Source: Jatrophihabitans sp. (lineage in GTDB: Bacteria > Actinomycetota > Actinomycetes > Mycobacteriales > Jatrophihabitantaceae). From it: a DNA stretch of 64,000 nucleotides. Within the stretch, counting starts at the first letter, position 1. Every line of letters begins with the position of its first letter. The notes below the pieces were generated by a model. The model saw nothing but the letters and a program-made list of their open reading frames with translations. It was not told the origin of the DNA and did no database searches. The DNA lies in NCBI GenBank assembly GCA_036399055.1, contig DASWNX010000029.1, positions 186,001 to 250,000 of the forward strand, in the 5' to 3' direction. This document shows positions 58,580 to 64,000 of this stretch, piece after piece. Position numbers and translations under genes: made by a program.

Positions 58580-60316
58580 CTAGGGGGCGTAGGTCGGATT
58601 GACGCCCGGCGTCGGGCTGTTGCCGGGGAATGAGGTCCAGGAGCCACTGCTGTCGGACTGGATCCAGATCGAGTCGCTGGCCGAGACCAGCGGCGACTGC
58701 TGGGACACCGCGGCGATGGAGGTGGGCGGGCCGGGCAACCCGAGATTGCTCAGCCTGCCCAGCGCCGAGCCGTCCGACATCACCTGCCAGACCCGGGTCT
58801 CGTCGTTCGGCGCCCGGGCCACCATCAGCAGTCTGGTGGCGTCTGCCCAGGCCAGGTCGCTGACTGCCAGCCGCGCCGGGGTCAACGGCTCGAACGAGTC
58901 GACCCGGACGTCACTGGAGGAGGTGACCACCGAACCGATCCAGGCGGTCATGACCCCGTCCGCCGACCGCAGCACAGCGGCCAGGCGCACCCCGTCCGAG
59001 CTGAACCGCAGCGCCACCACCTGGCCCGGCGGCAGGCCGCCCACGGGCGAGGTGATCGAGACCTGCTTGGGAACGCCGTCGGGGCTGATCCGGTAGACCG
59101 CGCCCCGGGCGCCCACCCCGATCCAGACGTCGGCGGCGTGCGGTCGCCACTCCGGCCGGCTCAACGCGCCCGCGGGCAACTTGACCCGCGACAACCTGGC
59201 CGTGGACCCCATCTGAAGCACGTTGCCGGCCACCGCGGCGGCCTGCAGCTCACCAGCGGCGTTGCGACGCAACGCCACCGAGCTCAGGCCGCGCCCAGGC
59301 CGGCCGAGCACGCCGGGGACCGGCTTGTTGTCGACGCCGGCGATCACCGCGCCGTCGCGCAGGAAGTAGGACTGCACCCCAGGCGCCATGCTGTCCGGCC
59401 CGGCGGCAGCGAAGTCCACGGCGGCGAAGCTCGGGCCGTTGGCGGCCGGAATCACGACCGGGCGGCCGGCGTCGGTCAGCTTGAGCTGGGCGCCGGGCAC
59501 GAACCGGATCTGGGCCAGGGTGTAGGCCAGCTGCGCGGCCAGGCGGTTACGGCCGTTGGAGTCCAGCTGGCTGCTGCCGGGCATCTCCACCACGATCGGG
59601 TCGCTGTCGAGCACGGTGGGCCGCCCGACCTGGTCGGGCACCTCGTTCACCACCGACTGGGCCAGCTCCGGGCGCGGCCCGAGCACCAGCGCACCGAGCA
59701 GCCAGGTCGCCAGAGCCTGCCCGGCCAGCGCGGTGTAGCGCAGATCCGGCACCAGGCTGGTCTCGGAGGAGTCGTAGAAGTGCAGCTTGCGGCCCAGGTA
59801 GGCCCGCTCGAAGGCGGACTGGTTGATCAGCACCCCGGGCTGCAGCTGGTTGATGCGCCACTGCCCGTCCACCTGGACCAGGTCGAAGGTGAACGTCTCC
59901 TGGTCGCCGACTCCGGCGCCCTTCAGCGTCGGGCTGTACACCCCGCTGGCATCGAGCTGCCCGACCCGGCGGCCCGAGACCTCCACCGTCTCGCCCGAGC
60001 CGGTGACCGTCCGCACTCCGGCGGTCCACTCGTCGACCACCGTCACGGTGCTGTCCTGCCACTTGCGGGCCGCGGCGTTGGTCAGGAACTGCCTGGACTG
60101 CGAGTGCCCGGCGTTGGCGGCGACGCCCGCGTTCAGGAAGCCGATGACGATGTCACGCGAGCCGGCGCCCGGGCGCGGGGCGGCGTCGGCCTGGGAATCA
60201 CCCGCCACGCCGGCCCGGTCGACCGTGCGCACCACCAGCGGCGCCGAGTCGGTCGGAACGCCGGTGCAACCGGCCACCAGCAAGGCTGTCAGCAACAGGC
60301 CTGCCAAGCGTTTCAC
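58580..60316 (-). CDS. lpqB: Lipoprotein LpqB, partner of MtrAB
   Basis: This 578-residue lipoprotein has signal peptide MKRLAGLLLTALLVAGC with lipobox Cys17. The family has a GerMN domain (about 180-290 here, LVPDLRYTALAGQALATWLL) followed by a beta-propeller. LpqB interacts with MtrB and tunes MtrA phosphorylation, cell division and morphology in actinobacteria. The GTG start overlaps mtrB by 4 bases. Its downstream neighbour should normally be comF; here a polyketide cluster separates them. Confidence 0.95.
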   Translation of the reverse strand: MKRLAGLLLTALLVAGCTGVPTDSAPLVVRTVDRAGVAGDSQADAAPRPGAGSRDIVIGFLNAGVAANAGHSQSRQFLTNAAARKWQDSTVTVVDEWTAGVRTVTGSGETVEVSGRRVGQLDASGVYSPTLKGAGVGDQETFTFDLVQVDGQWRINQLQPGVLINQSAFERAYLGRKLHFYDSSETSLVPDLRYTALAGQALATWLLGALVLGPRPELAQSVVNEVPDQVGRPTVLDSDPIVVEMPGSSQLDSNGRNRLAAQLAYTLAQIRFVPGAQLKLTDAGRPVVIPAANGPSFAAVDFAAAGPDSMAPGVQSYFLRDGAVIAGVDNKPVPGVLGRPGRGLSSVALRRNAAGELQAAAVAGNVLQMGSTARLSRVKLPAGALSRPEWRPHAADVWIGVGARGAVYRISPDGVPKQVSITSPVGGLPPGQVVALRFSSDGVRLAAVLRSADGVMTAWIGSVVTSSSDVRVDSFEPLTPARLAVSDLAWADATRLLMVARAPNDETRVWQVMSDGSALGRLSNLGLPGPPTSIAAVSQQSPLVSASDSIWIQSDSSGSWTSFPGNSPTPGVNPTYAP

Positions 60317-61962
60317 GATGCCAGCACCTCCGGTGGCTGCAGCGGCAGGGGGGAACTCTCCAGCGGGCCGCCGGCCACCCGGGGCAGCGTCATCCGGAAC
60401 ACCGCGCCGCGCCCTCGCGCGCCCCAGGCCTGCAGCCAGCCATGGTGCAGCCGGACGTCCTCCAGGCTGATCGCCAGACCCAGGCCGGTGCCGCCGGTCA
60501 GCCGGCTGCGCGAGGGGTCACCGCGCCAGAACCGGTTGAACACCAGGGCCGCCTCACCGGGGCGCAACCCGACGCCCTCATCGCGCACGGTCACCGCCAC
60601 CGAGGCCGCGTTGGCGCCCACCCGGACGGTGACCGGCCGGCTCTCGGCGTGGTCCAGGGCGTTGCCGAGCAGGTTGCGCAGCACCCGCTCGATGCGCCGC
60701 GCGTCCACCTCGGCGATCACCGGCTCGTCGCCGAGGTCGGCCCGCAGCTCCACCCCGTGCCGGGCGGCCAGCGCCTGGGCAGCGGCCACCGCCCGCTCGA
60801 CGATGCCGCGGATGTCGACCTGCTCGGTCTCCAGCCGCGCCGCGCCGGCGTCGTAACGCGAGATCTCCAGCAGGTCGGCCAGCAGGCTCTCGAACCGGTC
60901 CAGCTCGTTGGTCAGCAGCTCGACCGAGCGGGCAAGCTCGGGAGCGAAGTCCTCCCGGCTGCCGTGGAGCAGCTCGGCGGCCATCCGGATGGTGGTCAGC
61001 GGAGTGCGCAACTCGTGCGAGACGTCAGAGGTGAACCGCTGCTGCAGCCGGGACAGGTTCTCCAACCGCTGGATCTGCTGCTGCAGGCTGGCTGCCATGT
61101 CGTTGAACGACTCGCCCAGCAGCGCGATGTCGTCCTCGCCCTTGACCTTGATCCGCTCCGACAGCTGGCCGCCGGCCAGCCGGCTGGCGGTCTGGGCGGC
61201 CACCCGGACCGGCCGGACCACCTGGCGGGTGACCAGCGCCGCGATCACGGCCACCAGCAGCACCAGCGCCAGCCCGGCCAGCAGGACGGTCCGCTGCACC
61301 AGGCTCAGCGTCCGCTGCTCGGCGGTCAGCGGGAACAGGTAGTACAGCTCGAAGGCGCCGGCCTGGGTGTCCAGCGGCTGGCCGACGATCAGGCCCGGCA
61401 CCTCTCCGGACTGGCTCGGCGTCCGGATCGGGGCGTACTGCATGGCCACCGCGCCCCGGTCGACCTGGCGGCGCAGCTCGGCCGGGATCGGCTGGCTGAC
61501 CGGCAGCTGCCGGTTGACGACCGGGTCGGTCGAGCGGACCACCTTGGTGAACAGGTCGCCGCTCAGGGTGCCGGCCGACCTGGCCGGGTCCGAGGCGATC
61601 TGGTCGACGGCCTGCCGGATGCCGTTGAGGTCACCCGGGGTGAGCCCCTCGAACTGCGCGCCGGCCGCTTCCAGGCCGAGCGAGGCCTGGCTGATCGAGG
61701 CGTCCCGCTTGGCCTTGAGGACGCCGTTGCCGATCTGGTCGATCAGGAACACCCCGATCAGCAGCACGATCACGCCGGTGACGATGGTGGTGGTGGCGGC
61801 CACCCGCAGCTGCAGGGAGCGCCGCCAGGTCGTCGACAGCCGCGACACACCCGGGCTCGACCGGTGGTTCAGCCAGTCGGCGGCGCCTTGCAGTAGCTGG
61901 TTCACCCGGGCCGGCAGAGCGCCGAGCCCGCCGGAGATCCAGCCTCGGGCGGCTGGGTTCAC
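60313..61962 (-). CDS. mtrB: Sensor histidine kinase MtrB
   Basis: This 549-residue kinase has two membrane segments (about 52-75 and 240-262, with the sensor domain between). HAMP (TRQVVRPVRVAAQTASRLAG) comes next, then the dimerisation domain with H-box SDVSHELRTPLTTIRMAAE (His near 316) and an ATPase domain with N-box RVLRNLLGNALDHAE, DEGVGLRPGEAALVFNRFW and GGTGLGLAIS. Its partner is MtrA. Start GTG; co-translated on both sides. Confidence 0.96.
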   Translation of the reverse strand: MNPAARGWISGGLGALPARVNQLLQGAADWLNHRSSPGVSRLSTTWRRSLQLRVAATTTIVTGVIVLLIGVFLIDQIGNGVLKAKRDASISQASLGLEAAGAQFEGLTPGDLNGIRQAVDQIASDPARSAGTLSGDLFTKVVRSTDPVVNRQLPVSQPIPAELRRQVDRGAVAMQYAPIRTPSQSGEVPGLIVGQPLDTQAGAFELYYLFPLTAEQRTLSLVQRTVLLAGLALVLLVAVIAALVTRQVVRPVRVAAQTASRLAGGQLSERIKVKGEDDIALLGESFNDMAASLQQQIQRLENLSRLQQRFTSDVSHELRTPLTTIRMAAELLHGSREDFAPELARSVELLTNELDRFESLLADLLEISRYDAGAARLETEQVDIRGIVERAVAAAQALAARHGVELRADLGDEPVIAEVDARRIERVLRNLLGNALDHAESRPVTVRVGANAASVAVTVRDEGVGLRPGEAALVFNRFWRGDPSRSRLTGGTGLGLAISLEDVRLHHGWLQAWGARGRGAVFRMTLPRVAGGPLESSPLPLQPPEVLAS

Positions 61963-62648
61963 GGCGGCCCCGCTTTGTAACCGACGCCGCGGACGGTCAG
62001 CACGACCTCAGGGCGCTCGGGATCGCGCTCGACCTTGGACCGCAGCCGTTGCACGTGCACGTTCACCAGCCGGGTGTCGGCGGCGTGGCGGTAACCCCAG
62101 ACCTGTTCCAGCAGCACCTCGCGGGTGAAGACCTGGCGAGGCTTGCGGGCCAGCGCCACCAGCAGGTCGAACTCCAGCGGGGTCAGCGAGATCTGCACGC
62201 CGTCACGGACCACCTGGTGCGCTTGGACGTCGATGCTGACCGGCGAGTCGGGCGGGCCGATCAGCAGCGTCTCGCCGCCGGCCTCGTCGTAGCGGCGCAG
62301 CCGGGCCCGCATCCGGGCGGTGAGCTCCTTGGGCTTGAACGGCTTGACCACGTAGTCATCGGCGCCGGACTCCAGGCCCAGCACGATGTCGACGGTGTCG
62401 GTCTTGGCGGTCAGCATGATGATCGGGGTGCCGGACTCGGCCCGGATGGCGCGGCAGACGTCGATCCCGCTCATGCCGGGCAACATCAGGTCCAGCAGCA
62501 CGATGTCGGGCTTGACCTCGCGAAAGGCGGCCAGCGCCCGGGAGCCGTCGGGCACGAACGCGGGCTCGAAACCTTCCGAGCGCAGCACGATGCCGAGCAT
62601 CTCGGCAAGGGAGGAGTCATCGTCGACTACCAGTACGCGAGGCTTCAT
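61959..62648 (-). CDS. mtrA: Response regulator MtrA
   Basis: This 229-residue OmpR-class regulator has a receiver domain with acidic pocket VDDDSS, phospho-acceptor Asp53 in VLLDLMLPGM and Lys in YVVKPFKP. The winged-helix domain (about 130-229) has LTPLEFDLLVALARKPRQVF and DTRLVNVHVQRLRSKVE. MtrA controls cell division, wall and development genes in actinobacteria. A TAAAAT -10 hexamer lies about 67 bases upstream. In many relatives ahcY lies next to mtrA; here manA does. Confidence 0.97.
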   Translation of the reverse strand: MKPRVLVVDDDSSLAEMLGIVLRSEGFEPAFVPDGSRALAAFREVKPDIVLLDLMLPGMSGIDVCRAIRAESGTPIIMLTAKTDTVDIVLGLESGADDYVVKPFKPKELTARMRARLRRYDEAGGETLLIGPPDSPVSIDVQAHQVVRDGVQISLTPLEFDLLVALARKPRQVFTREVLLEQVWGYRHAADTRLVNVHVQRLRSKVERDPERPEVVLTVRGVGYKAGPP

Positions 62649-62714
62649 GGTCCCATCGTGGCACCTTGATCGCTTAGCCGCTGGCAGGACGCCCCACGGC
62701 AGACGCCATCCCTT

Positions 62715-62720
62715 ATTTTA
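62715..62720 (-). promoter_or_regulatory. Possible -10 box of the mtrA operon
   Basis: TAAAAT on the minus strand, in the only AT-rich stretch of the 80-bp gap between manA and mtrA. No clear -35 was found, so the evidence is limited. Confidence 0.3.
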
Positions 62721-62728
62721 AGCCTGGA

Positions 62729-63961
62729 TCACAGATTGACACTGGCCACGAAGGCCTGGCCGTTGCCCGAGACGGTGCAGGCAGGCGCCCCAGGTGCGAC
62801 GTAGAGCGATTCCCAGCGCCGGATCGTGCGGCACTCTGCCCCGCAGTCCACGGTGACCTCGCCGGCGCCGCTGAGCACCAGGTGCGGCCCGTCGGCGGGC
62901 AGCAGCCGCACGGCGGCGCTCGCTTCATGGGTGCTGGCGACTAGATCCAGCACCGACAGCCGGAAGTCGGGCACCGGCACCTCGAAGACCAGCTGGCCCT
63001 CGGCGAGCCGGCTCGGCTGCCAGCGCGGCTCGGCCAGGCTGCTGAAGTCGGCCACCCGCAGCAGCTCCGGGATGTCGACATGCTTGGGGGTCAGGCCGCA
63101 GCGCAGCACGTTGTCGCTGTTGGCCAGGATCTCGATGCACACCCCGCGCAGGTAGGCGTGCACGTTGCCGGCCCCCAGGTAGATCGCCTCGCCCGGGGCC
63201 AGCCGGACGTAGTTGAGCAGCAACGCCAGCACCGCGCCGATGTCGCCGGGAAAGTCCTGGGCCGCCAGCGCCGAGGCCCGCGCCGCCGCGGCCCAGGGGC
63301 TGTCCTGCTCAGCCAGCCGCCGGCAGCCGGCGACCGTGGCCTCGACCAGCCGCTCGCGGGCCTGGCCGCTCAGGCTCAACAGGGTGGTGAAGGTGGCCCG
63401 CAGACCGTCCCGGCCGGCCAGCAGCGGCAGGTAGCCGGCCAGCTCCGGCACCTGCAGGGCCTCAAGCAGCTCCAGGGTCGCCGGCACCGGACGGAATCCG
63501 CAGAAGGCGTCGAACTCGGTCAGGGCGTAGGCCAGCTCCGGCTTGTGATGGGGGTCGCTGTAGGTGCGCTCGGCCGAGCGGCGCGGGACGCCGGCGGCCT
63601 CCTCGGCGGCGAAGCCGGCCTCGGCCTGCGCCTGGCTCGGGTGCACCTGCATCGACAGCGCCCGGTCGGCGGCCAGCAGCTTCATCAGGAACGGCAGCCG
63701 GGGACCGAAGGCCGCCAGGCTCGCCTCGCCCAGCCACTGCCGCGGCGCCTGGGCGATCAGCTCGTCCAGCGCCGGCCGGTCAGGGTGCTCGGCACACCGC
63801 GACGGCTCGTCCGGATGCGCGCCCATCCACAGCTCGGCGGCGGGCCGGCCGGTGGGCGGGACGCCGAGCAGCGCCGGAATCGCCTCGACCGAGCCCCAGG
63901 CGTACTCACGGATCGCGTTGTCCAGCGTGATCAGCCGCGGTTGCCCAGCCGCCGGGCTCAT
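62729..63961 (-). CDS. manA: Mannose-6-phosphate isomerase, class I
   Basis: This 410-residue zinc enzyme interconverts fructose-6-phosphate and mannose-6-phosphate for mannan, lipomannan and GDP-mannose synthesis. It shows the start LDNAIREYAWGSVEAIPALL and ALSMQVHPSQAQAEAGF (zinc ligands Gln/His). It also has the conserved YSDPHHKPELAYALTEFDAF, and YLGAGNVHAYLRGVCIEILA with NSDNVLRCGLTPKHVD. Length fits the family. It overlaps the gene upstream by 4 bases. Confidence 0.96.
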   Translation of the reverse strand: MSPAAGQPRLITLDNAIREYAWGSVEAIPALLGVPPTGRPAAELWMGAHPDEPSRCAEHPDRPALDELIAQAPRQWLGEASLAAFGPRLPFLMKLLAADRALSMQVHPSQAQAEAGFAAEEAAGVPRRSAERTYSDPHHKPELAYALTEFDAFCGFRPVPATLELLEALQVPELAGYLPLLAGRDGLRATFTTLLSLSGQARERLVEATVAGCRRLAEQDSPWAAAARASALAAQDFPGDIGAVLALLLNYVRLAPGEAIYLGAGNVHAYLRGVCIEILANSDNVLRCGLTPKHVDIPELLRVADFSSLAEPRWQPSRLAEGQLVFEVPVPDFRLSVLDLVASTHEASAAVRLLPADGPHLVLSGAGEVTVDCGAECRTIRRWESLYVAPGAPACTVSGNGQAFVASVNL

Positions 63962-64000
63962 CGAGCCGCGCCCTCGATCAGCTCGGGCTGGTAGATGTCA
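63958..64000 (-). CDS. C-terminal end of an unidentified gene, cut by the window edge
   Basis: Only the last 13 codons are visible: DIYQPELIEGAAR then TGA, overlapping the manA start as ATGA. In related actinobacteria the gene before manA is often a SIS-domain sugar-phosphate isomerase, which would fit, but the residues here are too few to identify it. Confidence 0.5.
   Translation of the reverse strand, partial: DIYQPELIEGAAR

Noticed and set aside
63958..64000. Naming the truncated gene a SIS-domain isomerase
   Set aside because: Only 13 residues are visible; synteny alone is not enough to assign it.

Overview
The window looks like a chromosomal segment of a high-GC, Gram-positive actinobacterium. 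The evidence is the GC-rich coding, the many ATGA/GTGA gene overlaps, the MtrA-MtrB-LpqB system, actinobacterial ComEC/ComEA, SARP and SigE-type regulators, and the octT-gpgP pair known from mycobacteria. I cannot name the genus. No rRNA, tRNA, CRISPR array or intact transposase was found.

Layout. (1) 1-12 kb is a disturbed accessory region: a 2,927-residue secreted SpvB/FG-GAP/RHS polymorphic toxin whose tip carries a PD...ExK nuclease-like signature, a putative immunity gene, frameshifted hemD and nirA fragments, and a small unknown gene (11,466-11,876) with a decayed partial copy at the other side of the toxin (297-505). (2) 12-36 kb is mostly conserved core: rpsT, holA, comEC-comEA, degV, leuS, octT, gpgP, rsfS, hpf and comF. 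Small regulatory and accessory modules are interspersed: an ArsR/AHSA1/DinB operon, a SigE-type sigma factor with its partner, a TipA-like MerR regulator, and unknown membrane proteins. leuS has a clear leucine attenuator: a leader peptide with three consecutive Leu codons followed by two hairpins. (3) 36.5-58.4 kb is a complete-looking type II polyketide gene cluster. It lies between comF and lpqB, which are normally adjacent or nearly so in actinobacteria. A decayed serine-recombinase C-terminus sits at its left edge. (4) 58.5-64 kb returns to core: lpqB-mtrB-mtrA, manA and the last codons of one more gene.

The polyketide cluster has the order FAD monooxygenase, TcmI-type cyclase, KS-alpha, CLF, ACP, ketoreductase, didomain aromatase/cyclase. 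This is the order of angucycline clusters of the urd/lan/jad kind, so an angucyclinone-like aromatic core is the best guess. Tailoring and supply genes follow: P450 with its own ferredoxin, a second FAD monooxygenase, two stand-alone acyltransferases around an acyl-CoA carboxyltransferase, a berberine-bridge-type oxidase with an unusual N-terminal domain, an acyl-CoA-dehydrogenase-like flavoprotein and two NmrA-like reductases. Control and export genes are a SARP with an NB-ARC domain, a TetR regulator and a DHA2-type MFS exporter. A 20-bp element (17/20 identical) occurs upstream of both the SARP gene and the exporter/oxidase promoter region.

Two patterns cut across regions. At least five genes carry in-frame tandem repeats with an 18-bp (six-residue) unit. 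TTA codons are repeated through the polyketide operon.
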